Numbered from the stretch's first letter, positions 48,157 through 60,136 are shown. The stretch is DNA of 64,000 bases from Corella eumyota (GCA_963082875.1 OY720097.1:8998501-9062500), one strand, 5' to 3'. Made by a program: numbers and translations. The notes: generated by a model from the letters alone, not told the origin.

Positions 48157-50456
48157 AAGTTAACTAACGAAGTTCGATTGCGGTTAGTATGGTTATTTGT
48201 AGCAATTTTGGCAAAAAATTATTATTTTTATTAAATAAAAAATTAAATTTGTTGAAAAGTAAGAATGTAACGCTTTATATATTTTTTTCCTAAATTTTAA
48301 TTTTTTTTCCAAATTTGTAGGAAAATTAATTTTATAATACAACAAAATTAATTTACAATACTAGCGAATGACGTTACTAAAAAACTCCGCTTTCTGTTAT
48401 TGCATTCCGCCATTACCATGGGTCCTTGTTTGTTGTGTGTGTTATCAACCTTATGAAATTAGCTTGTTAGATTGAATGATCGAATGGACAGTCTGACAGT
48501 ATGGATCAAATTAGTCGCATGTGTTAAGTGTTAATTTTATATTTACCGTAATTTTAGTGCAACTTAGTTGGTTTTGTAATTTATATTTGACACTCAATAT
48601 ATGATATACACCTTTTATTATCTATCGATCCTTTTTTAACATCCGACACCACAACTGCATAAGGTTGAATTCTGATCCGTGTTTTACTATTCCGTTATTC
48701 GCATTTTTTTTATTATGGCAGCTGTTATTTATTTTTTTCGATTAACAGGTTAAGGTGTTAATAGTTGAAATTTTTAGTTGCCAAGCCAAACTGTCAAGAT
48801 TAACAAATTAAACCTTATTTTGTCATTTTTTTAGACTTTATATTTTGTAGGCCATAGAATAAGGATATTATTGACTTGTTTAATCTGTTAATTAAAGATA
48901 ATAACTACAGATTTTTTATATTACTTTACAGACTGTCACAAGTAACAATTTTAAATAGAAAAATTCGTAAATAATAAGTAATTAATATATTTGCAAAAGA
49001 ACATTTGGGATATTCAAGGTAAGACATTTTTTAACAGTTCAAATAATACCACTTTATTCGGCGGACATTTAGGGCTGTAGTTTTTGTTTTAAAACCACAA
49101 GGTTAAAGGCCGTCAAACAATTATTTTTCGCGTAGTAATAGACGTTACTGGAGACGATTTTCGAAGTAAAATAAGCATAAAACCATTATTTTAACATATA
49201 AATAATTTGCAAAAACAGAAATTTTGCCAAAAAATGTTGTTATTTAATAACTGTGTGAAACTTGATAATTTAAACCCATAAACTAAACATGCAAATGCTT
49301 AAACTTTTTCTGTTTCTTGTTAAACTTTATCTGAACACACAAATACATGACTCGTTGATTTAACTGTTTCAAAGGAATAATATGTTACTTTCATTTGGAC
49401 TTATATCTGTATCACAGTCTAGCCTATACAAAATAAGTCCAATTTTTACCTTCATCCTATAATTGTAAATGGGGGTAATTATTGGACACTTGTGGATACA
49501 TTATATTTGCTTTTTAGAATGGCCTGGAAAAGAGATAAGGGAGGTAATAAGGAAACACGAAGCTGTAGGCACAAGTGTTATAAACTTATCCAATATGTAT
49601 AACAAACCAAAATTAACAGTAAATTTATCTTAGTAATGAAGGTACATACATACCAAGGCATGGTGTAATGTCTGTATTTATCACTATTTAATGCAAACAA
49701 TTAAAATAGTGTATAAAAGATTTGGCATCAGCTAGATTTGCTTTAACCTTAAAGGATATTACAAGTTAAGTTTGCAGTTATATAGCCTACAACAAATTAA
49801 AAGACGCCAACAAAAGACTTAGCTCTATGTAGACAACTCTTTAAAAAAGGAAAATCTTTACATGGATAAATAAGCTAAGCATTTTCTTGAAGATTCTGGT
49901 GGTCCTACAAAAAGTTGGTGACTAGACTGCCTAAAAACTAAAATTATGGCAAAAGATCCCCTTTTATCGCACAGATTTTAGGTAGTTATTAAACATAATC
50001 TAAAATTCTAGGCAAACATGTGTAGATAGAGATTTAAATAGTATTTCTTCTTAATGTTGAATGATAACACTTTCTTCGGAACAAAAAATATTTTATTTTA
50101 AATTTAAAACAAAAAAGTCATGGTCAAGTTTGTCAAAATTGTTCAATAATTACCTCCATTGACTATAGCTTTCCACAAAAAAAAATTTAAATATAAAATT
50201 TTTCGCAATAATTAAAATGTTTAAAAAAAATAAGAATTCATCCAATGTGTCTATGCCTAAGTGTCCATGGACTGAAATTTCTGGTTGCGATTGTAAATTA
50301 CTTGTTTTTATTAAGTGGCTCTGCTAGATGTTAAAGCAACAACTAGTTTATGTTTGTAGTATAAATTTAAAGCAGTTTTAACAACTTAAACTGGTATTAT
50401 GTCTTTTTGGCTTAAATATGTTTTATTAATGTTTTAATGAACTGTTTATCTTTTAG
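48157..50456 (+). other. 5' flank and possible untranslated exon of CHTOP
   Basis: A consensus donor TTCAAG|GTAAGA ends a possible 5' untranslated exon at 49018, upstream of the coding exon that starts at 50457 immediately after TTTTAG. A GC-richer patch at 48360-48480 (around GCATTCCGCCATTACCATGG) may hold the promoter. The short frame MAWKRDKGGNKETRS at about 49519 is unsupported. The rest is AT-rich spacer. Confidence 0.35.
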
Positions 50457-52485
50457 ATGCTAGCTTCACCAACGAAAATCACTTTTAAGAATACAACTAA
50501 AATGAGTTTAAATGCTCGGTAAGGTTTTATCCTATTTCTATTGTTAATCTTAACTAATATTTAGTAAAAAATATAAGATTCTATTTTATTTTTATTTTAT
50601 TTATTAAATTTTTTGATTAAAACCCTTTAACGTAACCAATTAAGTTGCACTGAAATTGTGGTAAATATTAAATTTACAGGATTAAATGGATCAAATAGTT
50701 ATCGAATAAGTTGCATGTATTGCATGTATTAAGTGAATTCTGAATGGGTGAAGATTGGGTTTGATCCATGGGATCCTTTTGTTTTATTTGATCCATGTGA
50801 TCCATTTAATATATACACATAATTTAATATTTTATAGGTACCCCTGAAATTGTGGAAAACTTTTATATATAAAATTTTTATTTTTTATTGTTATGAAAAA
50901 TTGACGTTTTTATTCCATATATGTAATAAACATAAAAATATTATTATCTAGAAACATTAAATATAAAAAAAACTTAAAAACAAATAATTTTAAAAAAACA
51001 AATTTTTTTCGACTTTTTAAAGTTTTACAACAATAATGAAATCACGACCTGTCACAACACCCCAAACAGTTAAAATGCAAGCTTCCACTGCCAGATTGGC
51101 GAGTGAAAAGAATCGAAGACTTGCTCAGCAGATGGAGAGAAGACCCGCTGTGGAAGAGGCACTCGGTGGTGGAAAGAAAGCAAAACAACCTGTTGCACCA
51201 GTGCAAGCAAGGATAGCTCCAGCAAAGGCATGTGTTTTTGTCATTACTCTATATTTTTAAGTTAAAATTGTACAAATAATAAACTACAACAAAGTGAGCA
51301 AAAATGGGTAAATAAAGTATTTCTTATTTGTTTTTATTATTAATTAAGTAGCATAAAATTTTGTTTGTTATCCCAACCAAGTCTTGAATTCTTTGATTCT
51401 GAATTGACATTTTAAAATGTTATTAATTTGCTAGTTCGCTTTGATATTAAGGGGGTTTGTACATTTTTTGCCATATAGTGGGGACCAAACCCATGACCTC
51501 GTGTAGTTCTAATGACTTCACCATAATGTCGTTTAAATTTGATTTTTACTAATCATCAATTCTGTTAAACAGGTGTCTGTGTTAGACAGACTTGGTAATA
51601 GAGGTAGTGCCAGAGGACGAGGAACATCTGTTAATGCTCAATCTACACGAGGTTCAAGTAAGTTTGATAAGACTAGTTTTTTATTTTTAAATTGCAAGCA
51701 GATTGTAGTACAACAACTAAATTAATAAATCATAAATCAAATATAACTTAGTACAAAAGCAGAAATATCAGACAATTAATAGGCTTAGGCTTGAACTCTC
51801 TGTAGTCCAAGTTATTTGATTTTTATTTGTTAATTTGTGTTAGTTTTGGATGTTTAAAAGTTAAATATAAGGCTGATTGTATTATATGCGTAACAGTCAC
51901 ATTTTTAATAAAGTAGTGTTATACTGTTTACTTTATTTTAGTTGGAATCGCATCTCGAATTGGAGGTGTCAGAAGGGGACAAGCTGCTTTTAATGGAAGC
52001 CGAAGAGGTAAAAATACCATCTTAAAAAATTTAAAATTCAGTTTTGCACTTAAAATACAAAAAAGCATTTTAATTTCTTTAACAATTAATTTAAAGGTAG
52101 TTTTTTTTCCGTAGTACCACTTCACATTTATTACCAAACAATATTACAGACCCCTTACCTTTTCTTTTAAAAAAAAACAAATGCCTAATCTGAATTCACT
52201 AGCTTAAAAAAGTTTTCAATTCATGTATATTTAATACTGACATTTTTATATTATAAAGGTGCAACAGGAAGAGGTCGGGGTGCTTTTAACAAGGCAAGGG
52301 TGGGTAACAATACCCGGGGGCGACCTATCAACCGAGGCAAAAGAGGGGGTGGTAATTTCCGGGGGAAGGGTAAAACTCAACCTGCCAACAAAGGTGACCT
52401 TGATAATGACCTTGATAGCTACATGTCCAAAACCAAGGGTAGCATGGATGCAGAATTAGATGCTTATAGAGCAAATGCGAAATGA
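50457..52485 (+). CDS. CHTOP: Chromatin target of PRMT1 (CHTOP/FOP), five coding exons
   Basis: Exons 50457-50518, 51023-51227, 51573-51657, 51942-52007 and 52259-52485 join in frame to 214 codons plus stop (human 248). The N-terminus ends KNTTKMSLNARFT, matching human KSTTKMSLNERFT. Residues about 41-58 include LASEKNRRLAQQMERRP, also near-identical to human. The middle carries RG-rich stretches (RGSARGRG, RGRGAF, RGKRGGGNFRGKG), the usual PRMT1/PRMT5 methylation region. The C-terminus, residues about 186-208, is the FoP duplication domain: LDNDLDSYMSKTKGSMDAEL and onward. CHTOP acts in the nucleus with the TREX complex in mRNA export and binds arginine methyltransferases. The second coding intron starts with GC (AAG|GCATGT) and ends CAG; the other introns are GT-AG. 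All junction phases fit. AATAAA lies at 52824. Confidence 0.93.
50683..50811. repeat. Small inverted repeat in CHTOP intron
   Basis: ATTAAATGGATCAAATAG on the left pairs with TTTGATCC and GATCCATTTAAT on the right, around a centre that includes TTGCATGTATTGCATGTATT. It could be a very short MITE; the word GGATTAATGGATC in the element at 61166 is similar. Confidence 0.45.
51478..51540 (-). mobile_element. SINE head fragment in CHTOP intron
   Basis: On the - strand, CATTATGGTGAAGTCATTAG followed by ACTACACGAGGTCATGGGTT and TGGTCCCC resembles the tRNA-like head of the SINE (box A, GAGGTC, box B). No body is recognisable. Confidence 0.5.
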
Positions 52486-52883
52486 TGCACGAAAGAAGCA
52501 ATTAAAAAACAATCATTTTGTTATTCAAGTTGCAATTCTCTTAATTTGGGGACAAAATTGTCTTTTATTATATTGAAAGCATTTGTCGTTGTTAAGGATA
52601 TTTGTGATAACCATTCCTGTTTGGAATTTTAGCTGTAATGTAATTAGAGGGTTTTTATTTACAATCTACACGTTTTTATAGTAACTTTAAAATACAAACA
52701 ACGTATTAGTTTTTAAAAGCAATGAAAGTTCTTCCTCAGAAAGAAATAGTATTTGTAAACTAAGTAAGTGTTTTACTCGATATGGATTATATCAAAAGGA
52801 TTAACAGCTTCCATCTGCGTTTAAATAAAATTGTATAAGTACAAAAATCAGTTTTAAGTTTGAAATAAAAATTAGCATCACTA
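52486..52883. other. Convergent 3' region of CHTOP and AS3MT
   Basis: The two stop codons face each other 398 bp apart. A + strand AATAAA at 52824-52829 would end CHTOP. TTTATT at 52654-52659 (AATAAA on the - strand) would end AS3MT. If both are used, the two 3' untranslated regions overlap by roughly 170 bp. Confidence 0.5.
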
Positions 52884-55800
52884 TTACACAAGTACCACGA
52901 TGCTATCCTCACTGTCAGAGAATGAAAAAGCTTTCTTGTATCTCGAGCGCTTCAGGATTAAAGCCGTGCAGGGGTCTACAGATAGAGGTTCGTCTCTCTT
53001 GAAAGTGTATTTGCAATCAAACTAAACGTCAAATAAATAAATTACACCAATTATATAAAAAAATCACTTCATCATTTTAATATTATTTTTAAGGGTATGC
53101 TGGATATGCATTTGAACCTTTTGGAAGCTGTAAAATATTCAACCAGTGTGAATTTATCGTCGTATACTTTTACGCTTGACCAATTTTATGTTCTTTCTTT
53201 AGCCAAGTGTTGTCAGAGATAAGATATAAATTTAGCGTGTTAGTTTTATCTATTTTAATCTAGTCTAATCTTATGTTTCTTTTTATGTACCTTGTGTAAA
53301 TTAAGTATAAATGATAAACTAAATTACCAAACCAACGAGATTTTACCATACCGATATATTGTTCAACTGGGCTTTGTCTTAAAATAGTTTGGTAAGCACG
53401 TGTTTTATAATGTTTTCAATACTGTTGATTTGAGTGTTGTATAATGTTTACTGTTATCTTAAGATAATTGTGTAGGATATTTTGGATTTTAAGTAGCTTA
53501 TATATGTTTCTTTGTCTTAGAAACCGTATTTTTCATCGATCTGTGTGCACCGTTTTTCGTTATAAGAATTGTGTTGAAATTGTGTTGTCCTATTGTTGCG
53601 TCATATGAAGCGCTAACAATAATAAGTTCAAAGAAAGTTAAACTGGTGTGATTGATGTCTAAACAAGTTAATAACTAAGTCTGGTGTTGGTAATTGATTA
53701 TTTCTGCTACTCGTCTGAGTGTATCAAAGCCGCACTTGCTGCAAGGACGACGTAACATCATTTCAAACTATTTTAAACTATAGAGTTTAATTTTAGTGCT
53801 GTTAAGCACGTTTCAGACTACTGATTAAATATGGAATCAAAAGATGCTGTTGTAGAGCTATTGGGCTCAATACAAGACAAATACAACCGAGCAGAACAAT
53901 TTATGGCAAAACCTGACAATGAGCTCAAGTTTAGGGAGTTGTTGAAGGAAGTTGACGCAGAATTCTACAAAGTAATGAGCCTTTGTGATTCAATGACATC
54001 AAGCCAATCCATGCCAGAAACTGTGTCTAAGAAAAAGGATTGTAAACGGGGAAAGGCTGAGTTTGATGTTAAGGTTACTTAATGGCTGGCAAACTATATT
54101 GGTGCTGAGCAAAGCAGTGGTTTGTTGCCCGAAGAATTGTTTCATCTGGAACATTTAAATAGACCACCAAGTATTTGTTCTCGTCGTCAAGTTCTAGTTC
54201 ATGTAAAAGTTTGTGCCGTCAGTCAAAGGTGAAACTTAAGTTGGCATTGTTAGCTAAACAGCATGCTCAAGAAAGAATGTTGGAGCAACAAGCAGAGGCT
54301 GAGCAAAAGGCTGCTTCTGAAATGAGAGAGGCTGAACAAAGAGCTGCCTCAGAAATGAGAGAGGCTGAACAAAGAGCTGCCTCTGAAATGAGAGAAGCTG
54401 ATCGTAAAGTAGAGTTTGCTCAAGCGGAGTCTGATGCATGGGATGACAATGTATCTGAGAATGAAATAGTGTTTTCAATCCAGTATACAGATGCAAAATT
54501 GCCAGCAACGATTAAGATTGATTCAGTTTTACCCCAACCAAGTCCGAATACTTCCAAAAATGTTCCAATACCCACAAATAAGGAACAATCCGTCAAGCAA
54601 TCAATACAAAATCAAGCCACTTCGCAACCTATTTCGCATAAGAAAGATTTTCCCCCATTGATAGAAAGGAAACCTCTCAAACCAATAATTCAAGTACAAC
54701 AATCAAATTATGGAGATTTCAAGCCCCAATTACCCAAAGAAACCCCATACTTTTCAAGGTCGCCACCAATTCCACATTCCAAACCCCACTACTGTCCTTA
54801 CCCTGAGGAAGTTTATTCTGCCCCAGCGAAACCCCGAATGACCGTTTCAGCTTGCAATAACACAGAAGTTAAGAGAATATTACCAAATCCGGTGATTAAA
54901 AAATTTGATGGAGACCCAATGAAGTACAGTTTGGATAAAGTTTTAATATCCAGCAGTTTAAATAGATCTGAGTTGTGCCAAGCGGAAATTGAATTGGTGA
55001 AGTATACCCAACGAACGAATTTTCCTGTCTTGATGAAAATATTGTCTCAGAAAAATATAAAGCTGAAAAGAAATATGTGTTCGAAATCAGTCTACAATTT
55101 AAGTCCAGTGTTGATGAATGGCATGCTTAGAGTTGGTGGAAGACTAACTAGAGCAACGATCGACTTTAACTTAAAACATCCGGCCATTTTACCACATGAT
55201 TCCCATTTAACAAAGTTGGTAATTGATTGGCATCATCGCAAATCAGGCCACTCTGGACTAAATTATACTTGGAATTCAATTCGAAGTCTTTATTGGATCG
55301 AAAAGGAAAGCTCTGTTATTCGAACTGTCTTAACCGATGCCTGCCCTGTTGTCGCCGAAGCTCTAGAAATGGAAAGCAAATGATGTCAGATTTGCCAAAG
55401 GCTCGTTTGCAGGGTAATGAGCCTCCTTTAAGTTACACTGGAGTGGACCACTTTGGGCCGCTACTTATTAAGCAAGGCCGAAGCCAAGTAAAGAGGTATG
55501 GTTGTCTTTTCACATGTATGACAACACGTGCCATATACTTGAAAGTAGCTCACAGTCTGTCAACTGACTCCTTTATTTCAGCTTTAAGGAGATTTATTGG
55601 AAGAAGAGGACGAGTTAATGAAATATTTTCTGATAATGGCACTAATTTTGTGGGTGCCGAAAGAATTCTTCGAAAAGCTATTCAGGGCTGGAACAGACGT
55701 CAAATTGAAAATTACCTGCAGCAACAGGAAATAGTTTGGACGTTTAACCCACCTGTTGCTAGCCACTTTGGAGGAGCTTGGGAGCGTATGATCAGAACCG

Positions 55801-58800
55801 TTAGAAAAATATTGTCATCACTTTCAACTCAAAGAATCCAAACTGATGAAATGTTACACACACTGTTCGTTGAAGTAGAGGCAACTGTGAACTCTTGACC
55901 TTTGACCCCTCTAGCTTTCACGAAAGGAAATGCAAAGGCGTTATCGCCTAATGATTTACTTATGCCAAAGCCAACCCATGGTTTGCCCCCTACTTTAACT
56001 ACTGAAAGGGATTGTTACGCCCTGCAATGCTGGCGAAATACTCAATATCTAGCAGATGAGTTCTGGAGGCGCTTTGTTAAAGAGTATCTTCCTTTGATAA
56101 CTTCACGTCAAAAATGGCATGTGCGAAAATGCAACTTTATGATCAACGATATTGTTCTTCTTGTGGATAACCTAAGCCCACGTTGCCAGTGGCAACTTGG
56201 TCGGATTACAGCAACTTATCCTGATTCAACTGGAGTGGTGCGATCAGTGTCTGTTAAGACTGCAAACAATGAGGTGAAGCGACCGATTGCAAAATTGTGC
56301 TTGATCGTCGAGGCGGATAAAGTGTTGTGCAGTGAACCCCCTAACTGGATGCAAAATGACCAACATGGTAATCGAGGTTCGCTAGAGCAGGTTCAAGTGG
56401 GTCCAGGTTCTCTAGAGGAGGTTCAAGTGAGTCCAGGTTTGCTAGAGGAGGTTCAAGTGAGTCCAGGTTCGCTAGAGGAGGTTCAAGTGAGTCCAGGTTC
56501 GCTAGAGGAGGTTCAAGTGGGTCCAGGTTCGCAAGAAGAGGTTCAACAAGACATTGAACAATAGTAGCAAAGATGCTACAAAATTAGTTTTGAAAACTAA
56601 TCGAACTTTTAACTTTAGTCGTTATCGACTGGACGCTAACAAAGGGCGTTAAATTGACACTTAATATGTAGTTTGTTTGTAAAATATGTTCTTCTGGGGC
56701 TACATATTTGGGGGGAGTGTAAAATATTCAACCAGTGTGAATTTATCGTCGTATACTTTTACGCTTGACCGATTTTATGTTCTTTCTTTAGCCAAGTATT
56801 GTCAAAGATAAGATATAAATTTAGCGTGTTAGTTTTATCTGTTTTAATCTAGTCTAATCTTATGTTTCTTTTTATGTACCTTGTGTAAATTAAGTATAAA
56901 TGATAAACTGAATTACCAAGCCAACGAGATTTTACCATACCGATATATTGTTCAACTGGGCTTTGTCTTAAATAGTTTGGTAAGCACGTGTTTTATAATG
57001 TTTTCAATACTGTTGATTTGAGTGTTGTATAATGTTTACTGTTATCTTAAGATAATTATGTAGGGTATTTTGGATTTTAAGTAGCTTATATATGTTTCTT
57101 TGTTTTAGAAACCATATTTTTCATCGATCTGTGTGCACCGTTTTTCGTTATAAGAATTGTGTTGAAATTGTGTTGTCCTATTGTTGCGTCATATGAAGGG
57201 CTAACAATAATAAGTTCAAAGAAAGTTAAACTGGTGTGATTGATGTCTAAACGAGTTAATAACTATAACTAAGTCTGGTGTTGGTAATTGATTATTAAGA
57301 AGCAATATCCTTAAACGCTTAGCTTCAGGGCAAGCGGTCTAGTATTTGTGGGACTCAAACTTTAGTTGACTAATACAAAGATAGTTTATTGCATAAATTT
57401 GCAGGTAAAATCTTACCACTAACTGCTGCTCGTGATCTTCGATTGATCCATTATAAATAGCTTTTAACTTTTCAGTCGATTTTCCTGTTTCGAGCTTGAA
57501 CAAACGAAACGTTACTGCTACATAATTTGCGCCACCTTAAAATACCCAGGATAATAAAAAATCAAGAAATAAAATTTGGTTTAAAAATATAGTCAACCTA
57601 CTTACCCGTAATTTTTTTAATATCAGGGTTGATGATTTTAATAGGTTCTGAGCTTACAACTCTTGGGATTTGAAAACCAATCAGTGAAGCTAATTCATAC
57701 AATTTCGACCATTTTAGAGAACCGCTAAGTCCCTCACCTACGAAAATACCTTTCATAATTTAGATTTATCATATTTTGGCATGTTTATAAGAGATGTTAA
57801 ATTGTTATTACGTTTAGTTTTAATATTCTTTTTGTATCTGGCAAGACTTTGCTTTTAAAAATATAACCAAATAAATCGAAAACAGCAGCGCAATATAACT
57901 AAAATAATTTTTATGAAATAAATAAAATTGAACTAATTAACTGCTAAAGGAAACATTAAAAATTAAGTAATGTGCAAATTATTTAAAAAAAGTAATAACT
58001 AAAAAATATTCTTCATATGACACAATAAATGACTAAAGGTCAAATGCATTATTAATGGTTAAGGTTTTTTAAAGAGGGTTTAGAGTTAGACTATGCAGCT
58101 ATAAATAGAATACCAAGTTTAATCGTTGGCAAAAAATTAAAAAAATATAATTTTAATTTATAAAATTGACACAATATGTTTGAGAAAAATAACAATAAAT
58201 TTTTATTTAAAAACTTAGTAACTTAGATGAAGCGTTATTTGTATTGTTCTAACGCACTTGTGTCTTTTTTAATTAAAATAAAAGCGACGTAATACAAATA
58301 AATTTACCCCATAGGACCTGGTTTTCTCTCATTTCTTTCGTCTGCTCCTTATCCGTGTACATATCACTAAAGTACAATTCACCCCCGTCTTTAAGAACCC
58401 GATAAACTTCTTTAAGTACCTTGTCTTTGTTGGCACATAAACAAACAACGCAGTTTGATCTATCGTGGGTAAAATTAATAAAGTTTCTGCACAACTGGTG
58501 GTATTTAGCATATATAAATCTTAACAATATAGTTTATTGGGGGATTAAGCAAAAACAGTTAAGAAAGTAATGAATTGGTAGTCAGCAATAAAACACAACA
58601 TAATACAAAAAAGGCAAAAATAAGGGGCCGCTACAAATTTTTGTTTAGTTGAATACTTTTTTTGAACTTACATTACCACGTCAATCGAATTGTTCATAAT
58701 TCCAGAGTTTTGTAAATCTTCAATGTACCCATGTACAAACTTAACGTTGGGTGTTTTATATCCAAACTGTCTGGTGTGATAATCAACATATTTGTTTGCG

Positions 58801-59403
58801 ATTTTTAACTGAAATGAATAAAACATGATGAATATGTCTAAAAGTTAACCTTTTACTTAGTTTTTTAAAGTAATACCATGTTAAAGTAAGTACTAAAGGC
58901 TACGCCTTGTAATGGCTATTAGTATGTTTTAGTTCAAAAAGTTCCTTACGTTTTTCAACAAATAGCAAAAACCCTTTCTAAAATCTATTTTATACAGTTA
59001 TTATTCGGATACCTGCTCAGCAGTCATATCTACGCCAGTAACAAAGCCATTGGGGCCAACTAGTTTGCTTAAAACATAGCAGTCTCGACCGCTTCCACAA
59101 CCTAGGTCAAGAATGTTGAGTCCTTCTATTTTACCAGCCGGTGCAACAAATCCACAGCCATAATATTTGTCAATTATATCAGGGTGAATTTGTAACAAAG
59201 CTTTACAATGGTTTTTGGCCTTTAATTTACAAGCTGTAGTTGCAGCTGTGGTGTTTAGGTCAACCGTTGACTTAAGAACCCTTCCTATTAAATAAGTCAT
59301 TTGCATTTTGTTTTTAGTCTTTTTTTAATTTTTTTACACAGCCCATAGGCTAAAGCTTACCTCCATAATATTTTTTCACACTCTCCGCTATTTCAGAAGT
59401 CAT
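52884..59403 (-). CDS. AS3MT: Arsenite methyltransferase-like, seven exons
   Basis: Exons on the - strand: 59403-59361, 59284-59013, 58808-58672, 58459-58308, 57737-57606, 57535-57417 and 53021-52884. They join in frame to 330 residues (human 375). The family transfers methyl groups from S-adenosylmethionine to trivalent arsenic in the cytosol. Visible: YYGCGFV (residues 55-61), SAM motif I ILDLGCGSGRDCYVLS (72-87), GVDMTAEQ, NVKFVHGYIEDL, SNCVVCLC (152-159), YRVLKDGGELYFSDMY (170-185), VAVTFRLFKLETG, and the last exon FDCKYTFKRDE with ILKRSRYKKAF. Human Cys61 and Cys156 correspond to Cys58 and Cys154. Human Cys206 aligns with Gly204 (VLWGEGLSG against VLWGECLGG), and human Cys32 with Ala29. 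Extra cysteines lie at 157 and 159. The C-terminus is shorter than human and ends DSIVVLV. The last intron (4395 bp) is almost entirely a BEL/Pao fossil; the other introns are 70-570 bp, and all are GT-AG. Confidence 0.92.
53129..53702 (+). repeat. 5' long terminal repeat of the BEL/Pao fossil
   Basis: About 574 bp, nearly identical to 56718-57298. It begins TGTAAAATATTCAACC and ends GGTAATTGATTATT. Confidence 0.9.
53831..56564 (+). pseudogene. Internal gag/pol-like region of the BEL/Pao fossil
   Basis: Gag-like sequence occupies roughly the first third. It includes three near-identical repeats of the peptide AEQRAASEMRE in a charged, coiled-coil-like stretch. The distal part holds a zinc-binding integrase segment (HHRKSGHSG), the integrase core (YTGVDHFGPLL, SDNGTNFVGAERIL) and the family's C-terminal domain (ITSRQKWHVRKCNF, WQLGRI). 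It is a fossil and is not expected to make a working product. Confidence 0.85.
56383..56552 (+). repeat. 30 bp minisatellite at the distal end of the fossil
   Basis: About five and a half copies of a 30 bp unit containing GGTTCGCTAGAGGAGGTTCA. In one frame it would read as a ten-residue repeat (SLEEVQVSPG), so the repeat keeps frame. Confidence 0.9.
56718..57298 (+). repeat. 3' long terminal repeat of the BEL/Pao fossil
   Basis: About 581 bp, matching 53129-53702 along its length, preceded by the purine tract and followed by the GAAGC target duplication. Confidence 0.9.
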
Positions 59404-59811
59404 TTTTACGTTGAAAAGTATTATGTGCGTTTTAATAAATAGGCTTATTTGTTCTAAGTTTCTAAATGTAAATGGAGTAGTACTGTTTTACCTCTGTAGC
59501 CTGTCACGAAAATATTTTTTGCATAGCCCTTTGTACATTTGATCATGCGCTATAGGCATGATTTTATTTGCATTGTGTAAAATACATTAACATCGATCAA
59601 GTGTAATAACTCAAGCGTTAAACGACTGTGATTAGGTTAAAAAAACTATGATAACTATTAATTTAAAAAATTTGTGAATTTTAAGGGGTTATAAAAGGTT
59701 AAATAACTATTGTACCTAAAAAACCTTTGCTATGTCTAAATATTCTTTATGTTTTTGTTTACCAAAAGTGATTTATAGCCTATACATACATTACACTATC
59801 ATGTTAAATAT
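59404..59811. other. 5' flank of AS3MT, no other gene seen
   Basis: AT-rich sequence upstream of the AS3MT start codon. No clear promoter element could be assigned. The frame starting at 59732 on the + strand runs into the SINE and is not a gene. Confidence 0.4.
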
Positions 59812-60119
59812 ACCGGCAGCGTGGTGTGGTTACTGGCAGCGTGGTGTAGTGGTAAGAACACTTGTTACACCACACATGAGGTCTTGTGTTCAATCCCTAC
59901 TGATCTCATGCTGTATCGCCTGATTTCATGCTGTAGCGCCCTTGAGTAAGGCGCTATAAACGGTATGAACCCCTGCTGAGCCAGCACTTAATCAGCAGTA
60001 TAATTATTGGGCAGTTATAATCTATATAATATCCCAAACTGCTACAGGCAACTTAAGACTGGGTCGAGTTACTCTATGTTTAAGTTGCGCATTTAACTTT
60101 CCCACATCGAGGATAAAGA
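59812..60119 (+). mobile_element. tRNA-headed SINE with doubled head
   Basis: The head word GGCAGCGTGGTGT occurs twice in tandem (about 59815 and 59837), and the region CATGCTGTA(T/G)CGCC is also doubled (about 59909 and 59928). The body matches the other copies: GGCGCTATAAACGG, CTGCTGAGCCAGCACTTAAT, CTCTATGTTTAAGTTGCGCA, CCCACATCGAGGAT. It ends near a dinucleotide AT run. Confidence 0.8.
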
Positions 60120-60136
60120 TATATACAAACAAATAT

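Larger units (their letters stand above)
53129..57298 (+). mobile_element. BEL/Pao LTR retroelement fossil (broken)
   Basis: A 4170 bp element lying in the last intron of AS3MT, in the opposite direction to the gene. It has two long terminal repeats starting TGTAAAATATTC and a 5 bp target duplication GAAGC (53124-53128 and 57299-57303). A purine tract GGGGGGAG sits just before the 3' repeat. Parts seen: a gag-like segment with a heptad-rich stretch, a Pao-type integrase region, and the C-terminal domain that follows it in this family. It is short for the family and looks broken, with several breaks. The two terminal repeats differ at only about 2% of sites, so the insertion is fairly recent. 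Confidence 0.9.

Noticed and set aside
52890-53115. A + strand frame beginning MLSSLSENEKAFLYLERF, with a possible second exon cut by the retroelement
   Set aside because: It is the antisense of the last AS3MT exon, whose reading matches the family far better (FDCKYTFKRDE, ILKRSRYKKAF).
54254-54508. - strand frame across the gag-like region
   Set aside because: It mirrors the repeated coiled-coil segment of the fossil.
57304-57376. Candidate AS3MT exon 7 on the - strand just right of the retroelement (FESHKY or TACPEAKRL)
   Set aside because: Both readings end or diverge at once. The exon at 53021-52884 continues the protein in phase with clear similarity.
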